A stretch of DNA of 64,000 nt from Flavobacteriales bacterium (GTDB lineage: Bacteria; Bacteroidota; Bacteroidia; Flavobacteriales_D; Sanyastnellaceae): positions 62,001-126,000 of the forward strand of contig JAKVAX010000002.1 of the NCBI GenBank assembly GCA_022447625.1. Reading direction: 5' to 3'. A program made the translations under genes and the position numbers. Below, piece after piece: positions 17,319 to 26,039 of this stretch; within the stretch, counting starts at the first letter, position 1; each line of letters begins with the position of its first letter. Under the pieces are notes generated by a model. The model had not been told where the DNA came from, made no database searches, and worked only from the letters and a program-made list of their open reading frames with translations.

Positions 17319-17771
17319 TTACCAACCTGAGTTTCCACGTCCACCACCACGGTTGTCGCGATCGTAGCCTCCACGGCCACCACCACGGTTATCGCGATCG
17401 TAACCTCCACGGTCACCACCACGTCCACCTCCACGGTTATCACGGTCGTAGCCTCCACGGCCACCGCCGTATCCGCCACCACCACGGTTGTCACGACGGA
17501 ATCCGCCGCCACCACGGTTGCCCATCTCTTCGCGAGGACGAGCTTCTTTAACCACCATACGACGACCGTCGTATTCCATGTCGTTCAGCGCTTCGATCGC
17601 GGCGCGACCAGCATCATCATCATCCATTTCAACGAAGCCGTAGCCTTTAGAATTTCCGGTTTCACGGTCCATGATGACCTTCGCCGATGAAACCTCTCCG
17701 TACTCTCCAAAGAGTTCCATGAGGTGATCCTGAGTCACACTAGGGCTCAGTTTAGTAACAAAAATATTCAT
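17319..17771 (-). CDS. RNA-binding protein: RRM domain plus RGG tail
   Basis: Residues 1-78 form one RNA recognition motif, with RNP2 IFVTKL at residues 3-8 and RNP1 KGYGFVEM near residue 43. The tail from about residue 84 is a low-complexity RGG/GGYDRDN region with at least three near-identical DNA repeats coding GGYDRDNRGGGRG. Bacteroidota have several such RRM proteins, and some have been linked to broad control of mRNA abundance. RGG tails promote RNA binding and phase separation in other systems. The gene is single, with a 250-bp upstream region holding an inverted repeat near the start. Confidence 0.88.
   Translation of the reverse strand: MNIFVTKLSPSVTQDHLMELFGEYGEVSSAKVIMDRETGNSKGYGFVEMDDDDAGRAAIEALNDMEYDGRRMVVKEARPREEMGNRGGGGFRRDNRGGGGYGGGRGGYDRDNRGGGRGGDRGGYDRDNRGGGRGGYDRDNRGGGRGNSGW
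17330..17520 (-). repeat. In-gene tandem repeat coding the RGG tail
   Basis: Blocks of about 36-45 bp containing ACGGTTGTCGCGATCG-like or ACGGTTATCGCGATCG-like cores recur within the 3' part of the RNA-binding protein gene. Copy number could vary by slippage or recombination. Confidence 0.75.
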
Positions 17772-17801
17772 ATAAGAGAATTAAAAAAAATGCAGTAGAA
17801 T

Positions 17802-17815
17802 GCCACAAATGTGGC
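17802..17815. promoter_or_regulatory. Inverted repeat GCCACAAATGTGGC upstream of the RRM gene
   Basis: A six-base inverted repeat with a two-base centre lies 31 bp upstream of the start codon, where a repressor or activator could act. On the minus strand it includes CACATTTG, close to a -7 element. Assignment is tentative. Confidence 0.35.
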
Positions 17816-18021
17816 CTGAATTGGGGAGTTAACTTGTTATCATGGAGATTTGACTTCGTCTAAAAAACTAAAAACAGCTCCCCTTAAATCATTGTATTAG
17901 TCGCCGGCTTTTTGACTCCGACAGTACGAAGGTAGACTTTTTCCACAGTCACACCCCTTTCACTGTGTAAAATTCCTGTTAATAAGGCGTTGATTCACAA
18001 TTAACTGAGCAATTTCCCCAC

Positions 18022-19635
18022 TTATTGCTTAATCAACGAGATCACTTCACCCTCCTCTGTACGAAGCAAATAGCTTCCGCTTTCAAGTCCTGACAAGTCC
18101 CAAACGGTGTTATCATTAACCATTCCCTGACGTAATACACGTCCTTGGCTATCGTAAATGGTTACTGTACCCGACGTACTGACCTCGATACGTAAGTCAC
18201 CTTGAATTGGGTTCGGGTACGCCTTCAATTTCTTTTTCGCCGGGTAACTAACTGAGTTACTCCAATCAACCACTACTGTGAATGATGCTGAACACACTCC
18301 ATCGCTGACAGTGACAACATATTCTCCTGGAAGAAGGTTGGTTGCGGTGTCTCCCGTTTGACCGTTGCTCCACTCGATAGTCCATCCCGCTTCCGCGTTA
18401 GCGAAATCAATAGTCACAGCACCATCACCAGCGTCAACAGCAGAAGCAGAAGTCTCCGTGAGCACGTAGCTCGGATTAAAGGGTTGCTCCCGTAGAGACT
18501 CGAAGAAATTATACCCTGCGAGCATCGCAAAGGGCGCACACTCTCCGTGATCGAAATTACCTCCATCAAGCGCTTGAACGGTCGCAGATCCATTGGCGAT
18601 CATCGTCTCTTCAGCGACCACAGAATTCATGTAGCCCACTTGGTCATCTCCGGTGCAGTAATACAAATTCGTTGGAGCTGTTGGAGCCCAGTCGTAGACG
18701 TCGTTATCTGCCAACGCAAGTCGCAGAGGGTGCTGTGGATCTGATTCAAAGGCCTCCAATACTTCAGGAACTAGCATTTCAGAAGGAACATCTGGAAAGG
18801 CGTTGTTGATCTGCCCCATGGTGGTTAAACCAGTAAACAAGTCTGGAATCACCGCTGCGTACTGAGGAAGGAATACATCCTCTAACTCCTCATAAAGGTT
18901 GCCATATACTTCTTGGTAGCTCAAGATAACGTAAGGCATGTATCCTGGTGTTGGATAAACCTCATCACTGGTCAACACCTCTGCTTGCGAGCCAGAGATG
19001 TCATATGGACCGCTCATTGGAGCGCTCCCGGTTACCGTAAACTCTTCTGAAAATTCAGTTTCAATCTTCTTATGCAGCGCCATGGTTGCGTGGCCCCCCT
19101 GAGAATACCCCCACAAGAAGAGTTGGTCATCTAACTCAAAATCGAGCGCGTCTTGAAGATTGTGCGCCGCGCGAATCAAATCAAGGCTCGCATTAGCTTG
19201 TGACTCCGCATGCACATACAAATGCATCCCTGGAGAATCTCCTAACCCGATGTAATCAGGCATGGTAATGGCGTAACCGGCACTAGCGTATAGCAACCCC
19301 AGTCTCGACTCGTAATTCTGGTAACTCGGCACGTTAATTTTCAAGGCTACGGTGCCGTGCTGATAGCTCGAGAGCGGCAATGGGCAGTCAAGATCACTTG
19401 GTAAACAAAACGCCCCCGTCACTTGCACGCTATCACCATTTGGGTGAATCGTTTGATAGGTCACTTTGAAGAAGTCAACCTCATGTTGAAGGTTCACCAT
19501 ATCACTATTCAGTCCGAAATCTTGGAGTATCTCGGTCACCTCATCGACCGTGTAATGATCGATGAGTTCCACGTCTTGTGCGTGGCTTACAGAAACAAGA
19601 ATAGTCAGGGTCAGAGATAGAAAGAGTCTTTTCAT
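18022..19635 (-). CDS. Secreted alpha/beta hydrolase (lipase-like) with T9SS sorting domain
   Basis: A signal peptide (MKRLFLSLTLTILVSVSHAQ) is followed by an alpha/beta-hydrolase domain. The nucleophile elbow is GYSQGG in LWGYSQGGHATMALHK. MPDYIGLGDSPGMH matches secretory-lipase-type hydrolases, and the acid and histidine lie later (CTGDDQVGY; FDHGECAPFA). An SPRB-like repeat-type linker (VDAGDGAVTIDFANAEAGWTIEW...) precedes the C-terminal sorting domain (YPAKKKLKAYPNPIQGDLRI ... SGSYLLRTEEG), which directs export by T9SS and surface anchoring. Substrate is unknown: a lipid or other ester. A variant of the dispersed motif lies in the linker. Confidence 0.85.
   Translation of the reverse strand: MKRLFLSLTLTILVSVSHAQDVELIDHYTVDEVTEILQDFGLNSDMVNLQHEVDFFKVTYQTIHPNGDSVQVTGAFCLPSDLDCPLPLSSYQHGTVALKINVPSYQNYESRLGLLYASAGYAITMPDYIGLGDSPGMHLYVHAESQANASLDLIRAAHNLQDALDFELDDQLFLWGYSQGGHATMALHKKIETEFSEEFTVTGSAPMSGPYDISGSQAEVLTSDEVYPTPGYMPYVILSYQEVYGNLYEELEDVFLPQYAAVIPDLFTGLTTMGQINNAFPDVPSEMLVPEVLEAFESDPQHPLRLALADNDVYDWAPTAPTNLYYCTGDDQVGYMNSVVAEETMIANGSATVQALDGGNFDHGECAPFAMLAGYNFFESLREQPFNPSYVLTETSASAVDAGDGAVTIDFANAEAGWTIEWSNGQTGDTATNLLPGEYVVTVSDGVCSASFTVVVDWSNSVSYPAKKKLKAYPNPIQGDLRIEVSTSGTVTIYDSQGRVLRQGMVNDNTVWDLSGLESGSYLLRTEEGEVISLIKQ
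18391..18405 (+). repeat. Dispersed motif, one-mismatch copy 4 (CGTTAGCG)
   Basis: TTCCGCGTTAGCGAA differs by one base in the core. It is antisense in the hydrolase gene and coded as FANAEA. Confidence 0.7.
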
Positions 19636-19655
19636 ACTTGGAAGATAAGGCTCTT

Positions 19656-21263
19656 TTATGGCCCGAACAGATTAGTTAACGCTAAAAGTAGGTCGTAGGT
19701 ATCTACATCGTCGTCATCATCTAAGTCTCCATCACAATCTGGGCCAGAACAACCATAGTTTGAAAGGAAGTCAAGCAAGTCGGTAACGGTCCCTGTAAGA
19801 TCGTTATTCAAGTCTGCATCAGCGTCTTCCAAGGTTTGTCCTTCAACGAAGTAATGCTCCGTATTGATCTCTAAATCAAAAAACTCTTCAACCAAGCCGT
19901 TAGGCCAACGAATAACCAAGCTGTCTGCCGTTTGCCGCTCGCCCAACCCGAACACCATCCGGTCACTATTCTGCTGTGAGTATCCGCTAGCACCGAGATG
20001 TTCATCTACTTGCATGTGGCCTTCGCTCCATAGCGTTACACGCGAACCGAAAGCATCGCGGTTCGAAACCGTGCCCTCAAAACGAAGTCCAATGTAGTTC
20101 CCCGTCTCTGAGTTGTTCGAGAAGAGTTGAACACCTGGTGAATCGCCAAACAAACTATTCGCAACAAGAATATCTTCATCACCATCGTTATCTGCATCGG
20201 TAATTGCAATCGCTGCGCTACTCCACGGGCTATCAATCACACCGTCATCACCGGAGATGGCGAATGTACCGTCTCCAACATTCCGAAAAAGGCGATTCGG
20301 GAAGGTGGAGAAGTTATAATTGTTCGCCATGTATAGGTCCTTCTCGCCGTCGAGGTTGTAATCAAACCAGGCTACTCCCCACCCCATTCCTGGGTCGTTT
20401 ACAGCTAATTCTTCTTCCACGTTAGTGAAAGAGCCGTCACCGTCATTGCGCAAGAGGGCGTTACCATCGTAGTTATTGGTAATGTAGATATCGAGCCAGC
20501 CGTCGTGATCGAAATCTGTTACATCTACTCCCATTCCTTCACCGGAATGCGCTGCGCCCAGCTGGAACCCTTGGTTACTGAATACTCCCGCACCATTGTT
20601 GATATAGAGGCGATTGGGTTGATAGGCGTCGTGTGTCAGATAAAGGTCAACGTCACCGTCATTATCGCTATCAAAGAACACGGCGCCCATTCCAACCAAG
20701 TTGTCGAATGCTCCTGATGCAAGGTAGTGATCAGTAAACCCACCAGAATGACCGAGGTAAAAGGCATTCGCTTGGTTGATGTTCACGACGTAAATGTCAA
20801 GCCAACCATCGTTGTTGACATCACCAGTAATCACACATCGACACTGTCCTTCGTCTGCAATTCCCAAGGCTTCTGCGCCTTCAACGAACAGACCACTTCC
20901 CATATTTCGATAGAATGAATTGGGTCCGTTGTAGTTTCCACAATAGAGGTCTTTGTCGCCGTCGTTATCGAAATCTGCCCAGATAGATGCGTAGGTATTT
21001 CCAGCATCGTCAAGGCCCAATTCTGGGGCCACATCTGTGTAGGTTCCATCAGCGTTGTTTTGATACAGTTTATTGGGTGAGTTCTTGATACTCACGTAGA
21101 AATCATCCAGTCCATCTTCATTGATATCAACCACAGAAAGCCCGTAGTTAATGCCCTCTCCAGTAATATTTGCCCCTTCAGAGACATCGCTGAACACAGC
21201 TTCTTGCCCGACAATCACAGAGCTAGCCACACAAGCCAAAGCGAAGATTAAGGTCTTTTTCAT
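19656..21263 (-). CDS. Secreted FG-GAP/VCBS repeat protein with ASPIC/UnbV and dockerin-like end
   Basis: A signal peptide (MKKTLIFALACVASSVIVGQ) is followed by seven or so FG-GAP-like repeats with Ca-binding DxDxDG loops (DINEDGLDDFYVS, DFDNDGDKDLYCG, DVNNDGWLDIYVV, DSDNDGDVDLYLT, DFDHDGWLDIYIT). These predict a beta-propeller. An ASPIC/UnbV (CRTAC1-type) domain follows (DSLVIRWPNGLVEEF). The end (DLNNDLTGTVTDLLDFLSNYGC ... DLDDDDDVDTYDLLLALTNLFG, interrupted) looks like a paired dockerin-type calcium module and not a T9SS domain. The start is set at MKK, since the longer frame adds a non-signal leader. The role is probably cell-surface binding. Spacing of 20 bp to the hydrolase gene suggests an operon. 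Confidence 0.8.
   Translation of the reverse strand: MKKTLIFALACVASSVIVGQEAVFSDVSEGANITGEGINYGLSVVDINEDGLDDFYVSIKNSPNKLYQNNADGTYTDVAPELGLDDAGNTYASIWADFDNDGDKDLYCGNYNGPNSFYRNMGSGLFVEGAEALGIADEGQCRCVITGDVNNDGWLDIYVVNINQANAFYLGHSGGFTDHYLASGAFDNLVGMGAVFFDSDNDGDVDLYLTHDAYQPNRLYINNGAGVFSNQGFQLGAAHSGEGMGVDVTDFDHDGWLDIYITNNYDGNALLRNDGDGSFTNVEEELAVNDPGMGWGVAWFDYNLDGEKDLYMANNYNFSTFPNRLFRNVGDGTFAISGDDGVIDSPWSSAAIAITDADNDGDEDILVANSLFGDSPGVQLFSNNSETGNYIGLRFEGTVSNRDAFGSRVTLWSEGHMQVDEHLGASGYSQQNSDRMVFGLGERQTADSLVIRWPNGLVEEFFDLEINTEHYFVEGQTLEDADADLNNDLTGTVTDLLDFLSNYGCSGPDCDGDLDDDDDVDTYDLLLALTNLFGP
20415..20429 (+). repeat. Degenerate relative of the dispersed motif
   Basis: TTCCACGTTAGTGAA keeps the frame and flanks of the motif with three mismatches, inside the FG-GAP gene. 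It may be chance or a decayed copy. Confidence 0.3.
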
Positions 21264-21406
21264 CATAGTCAGTGCTCTCAACACCACTAAGTTAGCGGCT
21301 TTAGGTTCTTCAAATCAAGCCTGAGTTGGCGGAATGTGCCAAGGCTATCCGGCGAAATAACCTTCGAACTTTGCAAAAGTTGACAAGTCAAGTGGATGAA
21401 AGGCAT

Positions 21407-21414
21407 TATCTTCG
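21407..21414 (+). promoter_or_regulatory. Candidate -7 element TATCTTCG before the DUF3098 gene
   Basis: It ends six bases before the ATG at 21420, so a transcript from here would have almost no leader. One mismatch to TAnnTTTG. Confidence 0.3.
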
Positions 21415-21419
21415 CTCCC

Positions 21420-21662
21420 ATGGACAACAAAAGCTTTCCATTTCAGCGCCAGAACTATATCCTCATGCTTATTGGCATGGGTGTAGTGATCCTTGGGTTC
21501 ATCTTGATGTCTGGCGGTGGGTCTGATGACCCGAATGTATTCAGCGAAGAGATCTTTAGCTTCCGCCGAATTACGCTTGCACCGCTCGTGGTACTTGGTG
21601 GTTATGGTTTCATCATGTACGCCATCATGAAGAAGCCGAAGACGACTGATTCAGCAGAATAA
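21420..21662 (+). CDS. Small two-helix membrane protein, DUF3098
   Basis: The 80-residue protein has the DUF3098 pattern: a short polar N-terminus (MDNKSFPFQRQNYILM), a first membrane helix, the acidic loop SGGGSDDPNVFSEEIFSFRRI, and a second helix ending in basic residues. The family is confined to Bacteroidota and usually sits beside uppP, as here (15 bp gap), often behind ftsX. Its role is unknown but the context points to cell-wall or division functions. The start at 21420 is chosen over an in-frame ATG at 21396 because family members begin close to this methionine. Confidence 0.8.
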   Translation: MDNKSFPFQRQNYILMLIGMGVVILGFILMSGGGSDDPNVFSEEIFSFRRITLAPLVVLGGYGFIMYAIMKKPKTTDSAE

Positions 21663-21677
21663 CTTAGCCCTCCCCCC

Positions 21678-22466
21678 TTGGCGATCATTGAAGCGATCAT
21701 ACTTGGTATTATTCAAGGACTCACCGAGTTCCTTCCTGTTTCTAGTAGCGGACATTTGGAACTCGCCAAAGCGGTGCTTGGAAACGAGCAGCTGCCAGCT
21801 GAAAGTTTGGCCTTTACGGTCATTGTGCATTTCGCCACTGCATTGAGTACGATCGTCATCTTCCGCAAAGACATCGTAGAGATTGTCAAAGGACTCTTCT
21901 CAGGAAACAAAGAATCTATCAGCTTCTCGATGAAGATCATCGTTTCCATGATCCCAGCAGCGTTGATTGGCGTCTTGTTTAATGACCAAATCGAAGCGTT
22001 GTTTAGCGGCCAAATCTTGCTTGTTGGAGCTATGCTCGGAGTTACTGGGTTGTTGCTTTTCCTCGCTGATCGCGCGAAATCAACAGAGAAATCTGTGGGT
22101 TTACTTGACGCGGTAGTGATCGGACTAGCGCAAGCGATTGCCATTCTTCCTGGAATTTCTCGATCAGGTGCAACAGTGAGCACGAGCGTGTTGCTGGGAA
22201 TCGATCGCGAGAAATCAGCACGCTTTTCGTTCTTGATGGTCGTACCATTGATTCTTGGTAAAATGGCCAAAGACATCCTCGATGGTGTGCAGTTTACTGG
22301 AGATGCTTTCGGTGTGTATGTCGCAGGATTTATAGCCGCATTTATCGCCGGCTTGCTCGCTTGCCAATGGATGATTGCCTTGGTGAAACGCAGTCAATTG
22401 AAGTATTTCTCTTACTACTGCTTCATTGTCGGTGCCATTGCCTTGGTGTGGGCGCTCAGCGCTTAA
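21678..22466 (+). CDS. uppP: Undecaprenyl-diphosphatase
   Basis: This integral membrane enzyme recycles undecaprenyl pyrophosphate to the monophosphate carrier for peptidoglycan and other envelope polymers. The N-terminal signature AIIEAIILGIIQGLTEFLPVSSSGH holds the catalytic Glu and the PVSSSGH block. The second signature is LPGISRSGATVS. About eight membrane helices and 262 residues match the family. The only plausible initiator is TTG at 21678, which places the signature at exactly the usual distance from the N-terminus, so this is a true TTG start. Confidence 0.95.
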   Translation: MAIIEAIILGIIQGLTEFLPVSSSGHLELAKAVLGNEQLPAESLAFTVIVHFATALSTIVIFRKDIVEIVKGLFSGNKESISFSMKIIVSMIPAALIGVLFNDQIEALFSGQILLVGAMLGVTGLLLFLADRAKSTEKSVGLLDAVVIGLAQAIAILPGISRSGATVSTSVLLGIDREKSARFSFLMVVPLILGKMAKDILDGVQFTGDAFGVYVAGFIAAFIAGLLACQWMIALVKRSQLKYFSYYCFIVGAIALVWALSA

Positions 22467-22529
22467 CAGCTTTTCTCTTGTCTCGAATTCTTCTTCACTA
22501 TTGACAATCAAACAACTGCTGTTTTTGGG

Positions 22530-22537
22530 TACTTTTA
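22530..22537 (+). promoter_or_regulatory. Candidate -7 element TACTTTTA before the M1 peptidase
   Basis: One mismatch to TAnnTTTG, ending four bases before the ATG at 22542. No clear -33 box at standard spacing. Confidence 0.3.
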
Positions 22538-22541
22538 GCTC

Positions 22542-24986
22542 ATGACCAGAGCATTGCTACTCCTTTCGTTCGTGTTGCTATCTGCTTCCGCGCTAGCGCA
22601 AAAAGAATATTTCGGATGTCACAATTACCGAAACCGCGTGATGCCCGAAAGCAAGAAACTCACGCACGCGCAGCAAAAAGCGCTGCAGACGAGCATCCTG
22701 CGAAGCGACACCATCGATATTCAGCACTATGACATTTTCATTGACGTTACTGACTACGGTGGTGGAGTTATTAATGCGGCCACTACGATTACTTACTCAC
22801 CAATTGAGCCAGACCGCGAGAGCATTATTCTCGATCTCTTTCAGCTGCAGGTTGATAGTGTCGTAGACGCCACAGGTCAGCTCACCTATACCCACGATGG
22901 TGAATTCCTTCAGGTGTACTTTGACGCGTCTCCAGAAGTTGGTGAGACCTATAATATGACGGTTTACTACCAAGGAGACCCACATCAAGATCCGGGCTGG
23001 GGTGGATTCTACTTCCAAAGCTTCTACATCTACAATCTTGGTATTGGTTTAACTACGGTTCCGCCAAACTTTGGAAAGGTATGGTACCCTTGTTTTGACA
23101 CCTTCCTTGAGCGCGCTTCATACACATACCGTGTGCGTTCTGCGAATGGAATGGTGGCGAGCTGCCAAGGAGATCTGGTGGAGGAAATCATTGAAGAAGG
23201 AGACACCCTGACGCGCGTTTTTGAATTCGCTGGACCTATTCCAACGTACCTTTCTGCTATCGCTGTCGCGGAATATGAGACGACCTCTTTTGTACACGAC
23301 GGTGTATATGGAGATGTAGACGTCTCGCTAACAAGTAAGCCGGAGCATCAAGGAGCGATGAATAACACCTTCCAAGAGGTTGGCATTGCCATTGATGCCT
23401 GTGAATATTGGTGGGGACCCAACCCGTGGTCACGCGTTGGATACGTTTATACCACAGACGGCGCCTTAGAGATTCCAACGAACATCGCTTACCCTCAATT
23501 CATGGCCAACGAGAGCCTGAATAGTAATGCTGAGCTCTTCACGCATGAGCTCGGTCACTACTGGTGGGGTGATGTGATCACGATGATCGAGCACAACCAC
23601 ATGTGGATCAAAGAAGGGCCGGCAGAATACTCTTCTCAACTCTTCTTCGAATGGCGTGATGGTTGGGAAGAATTCACCGACGTTGTGAAAGACAACCAGC
23701 TCTTCGTTTTGGAAGAATGTCACGTGCAAGACAATGGTTTCCATGCCATGTCTCCAATGCCAGATGACGAGATTTACGGACGAACGACTTACCAAAAAGG
23801 AGCGTCTGTACTTCACAACTTGCGCGCTTATCTAGGCGATGAACTCTTCCGTGATGGAATGATGACGATGCAGGAGAGCATGCCATATTCGAATGTCAAT
23901 GCCGCTGAATTCCGTGATTCATTGAGCATGTACACGGGGTATGACCTGACCGATTTCTTTGATGATCAGATCTTCAACCCTGGGTTCAGCGTGTTCGTTC
24001 TCGACTCTGTATCAAGTACTGACAATGGAAGTGGTTATACCCACACTTTGTACCTCCAACAGAAACTCCGCGAGTGTCCAGATTTCTACGATAACGTGCC
24101 GCTTGAAGTGAGCGCTATTGACACTGACTGGAGCAAAGAGAACTTCATGGTGAACGCCACCGGACAGTACTCAACGGCAACGATCGAAACGGATGAGATG
24201 CCGGCATTGATTGAACTCAACACCAATGGCCGTCTGAACCAGTCGCGTCTAGATACTGAATTCGTCATCGATGACACCTCATCTCCGCTCAACCGTCCGT
24301 TCGTAGACTTCCGTTTGGGTACAAATGAGATCAATGAAGGCGACTCAGCATGGGTGCGTGTTGAGCACATCTGGGCAGGTCCTGACAATGACAACCTTAT
24401 GCCGTACATCTACGAGGTCTCGTCAACGCACTTCTGGAAAGTAAGTGGAATCTTCCCTGATGGCATTGAAATGGATGGCCGCCTGACTTACGCTGGAGAC
24501 GATCCAATCGAAGATCTCGATAATGACCTATATGGTATCAACGAAAACGAAGCGATGCTTGTTTGGCGACCTGATGCCTATTCTCCATGGATGAAGTATC
24601 CTGACTATGAGTGGCAAGGCGGTAACTTGAACAATGGCGCAGGTCAGTTCGTGATTGAGCCGCTGCTTCCTGGTCAATATGCCTTCGCCAATGGTGATGT
24701 GGCTGCTGCTGTCGCTAGCGCGGAAGCGGTAACTCCTAAGATTTACCCGAACCCAAGTCACGGAGTTATCCAGTTGGAGCTACCTGAAGCGCTTCAACAA
24801 CGTGCGTTAATGGCTGTCAACGTCATAGACATGAATGGTCGAACAGTCATGAACACCACTCTTCCTTCGGGAATTGTACGTCACCAATTAGACCTGAGCA
24901 CCTTGTCTCAAGGTTCTTACTTGATACAATTACTTGATCAGAGAACGATCGTTAATACGTCTCGAATTGAATTGTTGAACCGGTAA
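22542..24986 (+). CDS. Secreted M1-family metallopeptidase with T9SS sorting domain
   Basis: A signal peptide ending SASALAQ is followed by an aminopeptidase N-like beta domain and a gluzincin catalytic domain. The zinc motif is HELGH in ELFTHELGHYWWGD, with the third ligand Glu in KEGPAEYSS. The exopeptidase GAMEN motif appears as GALEIPTN, altered, so aminopeptidase activity is uncertain. The C-terminal 85 residues (TPKIYPNPSHGVIQLELPE ... LSQGSYLIQLLDQ) are a T9SS sorting domain. Two copies of the dispersed motif are in this gene: one encodes the signal peptide's end and the other the linker before the sorting domain. Confidence 0.88.
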   Translation: MTRALLLLSFVLLSASALAQKEYFGCHNYRNRVMPESKKLTHAQQKALQTSILRSDTIDIQHYDIFIDVTDYGGGVINAATTITYSPIEPDRESIILDLFQLQVDSVVDATGQLTYTHDGEFLQVYFDASPEVGETYNMTVYYQGDPHQDPGWGGFYFQSFYIYNLGIGLTTVPPNFGKVWYPCFDTFLERASYTYRVRSANGMVASCQGDLVEEIIEEGDTLTRVFEFAGPIPTYLSAIAVAEYETTSFVHDGVYGDVDVSLTSKPEHQGAMNNTFQEVGIAIDACEYWWGPNPWSRVGYVYTTDGALEIPTNIAYPQFMANESLNSNAELFTHELGHYWWGDVITMIEHNHMWIKEGPAEYSSQLFFEWRDGWEEFTDVVKDNQLFVLEECHVQDNGFHAMSPMPDDEIYGRTTYQKGASVLHNLRAYLGDELFRDGMMTMQESMPYSNVNAAEFRDSLSMYTGYDLTDFFDDQIFNPGFSVFVLDSVSSTDNGSGYTHTLYLQQKLRECPDFYDNVPLEVSAIDTDWSKENFMVNATGQYSTATIETDEMPALIELNTNGRLNQSRLDTEFVIDDTSSPLNRPFVDFRLGTNEINEGDSAWVRVEHIWAGPDNDNLMPYIYEVSSTHFWKVSGIFPDGIEMDGRLTYAGDDPIEDLDNDLYGINENEAMLVWRPDAYSPWMKYPDYEWQGGNLNNGAGQFVIEPLLPGQYAFANGDVAAAVASAEAVTPKIYPNPSHGVIQLELPEALQQRALMAVNVIDMNGRTVMNTTLPSGIVRHQLDLSTLSQGSYLIQLLDQRTIVNTSRIELLNR
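22586..22600 (+). repeat. Dispersed CGCTAGCG motif, exact 13-mer copy 5
   Basis: TTCCGCGCTAGCGCA is sense in the M1 peptidase gene and encodes SALAQ at the predicted signal-peptidase site. Confidence 0.85.
24712..24725 (-). repeat. Dispersed CGCTAGCG motif, exact 13-mer copy 6 (reverse)
   Basis: The minus strand reads TTCCGCGCTAGCGA. It codes VASAEA in the low-constraint linker before the T9SS domain. Confidence 0.85.
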
Positions 24987-24998
24987 AGACCGCCCCTG

Positions 24999-26039
24999 TT
25001 AAGCTCCGGCCCCTTTTAGGGTCAGCGTTTTCACGATAGCCTCTACTTCGCGCATGTACTCGCGTTTGTCGAAGTACGGAGCGTAAGCATAGCCATCCAC
25101 TGAAACGATGCGCTGGTTTGCTTCGTCATAGAAAGTCAGCATGTAGTAAGGCCCTCCCATGAAGTCATTCTGCATCTTCCAAAGACCGCGTACTTCAGAG
25201 GCAAACATGCCTTTGAACACCACTTCTTCATAAGTCGGAACGAGATGCATTTCATTGGCCATGTAGCTTCCGTCCGTCGGACCTGGCACGTACTTGCGGA
25301 GCATGTCTTGGCGCTTCTCCAGAAGCCAGTTCATGCTAAATATAGAGTCGGTTGTGTACGGGTAGGTGTAAACGAAGACACCTTCTTTGATGTCATGATT
25401 GTTCCCTCCTTTCATACGTGTCATTTCACGTTGTAACCAGAGAAACTCCAAGCGTTCATCGCTGGTGTCAACAATTTCAGCCACGACAAACATGTCACGC
25501 GGAATATCGAGGGTCAATCCGTATTTCTCCATCAAGTCAGCGTTCAGGGCTTCGTTGTCAAAGGCACGCACATTCGCTGCCAAACGATCCACTTCTTCTT
25601 TGTGAAGGATACTTAGGATTTCATTCCCACGGGAGATGATAGCATCTGCCAGCTCTTGCTGAGACTTTCCTCGTGCTTCGATATAGATCTGACCGCTTGA
25701 ATAGCGGTTACGGGCGAATTCAACTTTGGAGATGGTTTGCTCCACCGCCTGACCCACCTCGATGTAGATAATATTACGGTGAGGCTTCCAGAATTTGTCA
25801 AAGTCTCGTGGGTCGAGGTTGACAAGGTCAAAATGACTTTCGGCTTGAGGTAGAACAGGGTATGGTTGGGCAACAACCTCGCGGATAGCAGCGCCCACAG
25901 GGCCATTCCATACACTTTCAGAGGCAACAACAAGAAGTTCTCCCGCCGGACCAACTTTGCCCGGAAGGACGGGGGCTTCACCGCTTTGGCTGCATGCTAG
26001 CAGAACGGAGAACATCCCCAAGAATAGTAGCTTTTTCAT
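24999..26039 (-). CDS. DUF4837 lipoprotein
   Basis: The lipobox LLAC at residue 16 marks a lipoprotein. The mature protein follows the DUF4837 pattern: GPAGELLVVASESVWNGPVG, FDKFWKPHRNIIYIEVG, DLMEKYGLTLDIPRDMFVV, and the C-terminal ASEVRGLWKMQNDFMGGPYY. The family is Bacteroidota-specific and functionally uncharacterised. The start codon overlaps the stop of the lytic transglycosylase gene as ATGA, so the two are translated together. That suggests an envelope or peptidoglycan-related role. Confidence 0.85.
   Translation of the reverse strand: MKKLLFLGMFSVLLACSQSGEAPVLPGKVGPAGELLVVASESVWNGPVGAAIREVVAQPYPVLPQAESHFDLVNLDPRDFDKFWKPHRNIIYIEVGQAVEQTISKVEFARNRYSSGQIYIEARGKSQQELADAIISRGNEILSILHKEEVDRLAANVRAFDNEALNADLMEKYGLTLDIPRDMFVVAEIVDTSDERLEFLWLQREMTRMKGGNNHDIKEGVFVYTYPYTTDSIFSMNWLLEKRQDMLRKYVPGPTDGSYMANEMHLVPTYEEVVFKGMFASEVRGLWKMQNDFMGGPYYMLTFYDEANQRIVSVDGYAYAPYFDKREYMREVEAIVKTLTLKGAGA

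Noticed and set aside
17330-17520. Regular repeats resembling a CRISPR array
   Set aside because: The repeats are in frame and code the RGG tail. There are no unique spacers and no cas genes.
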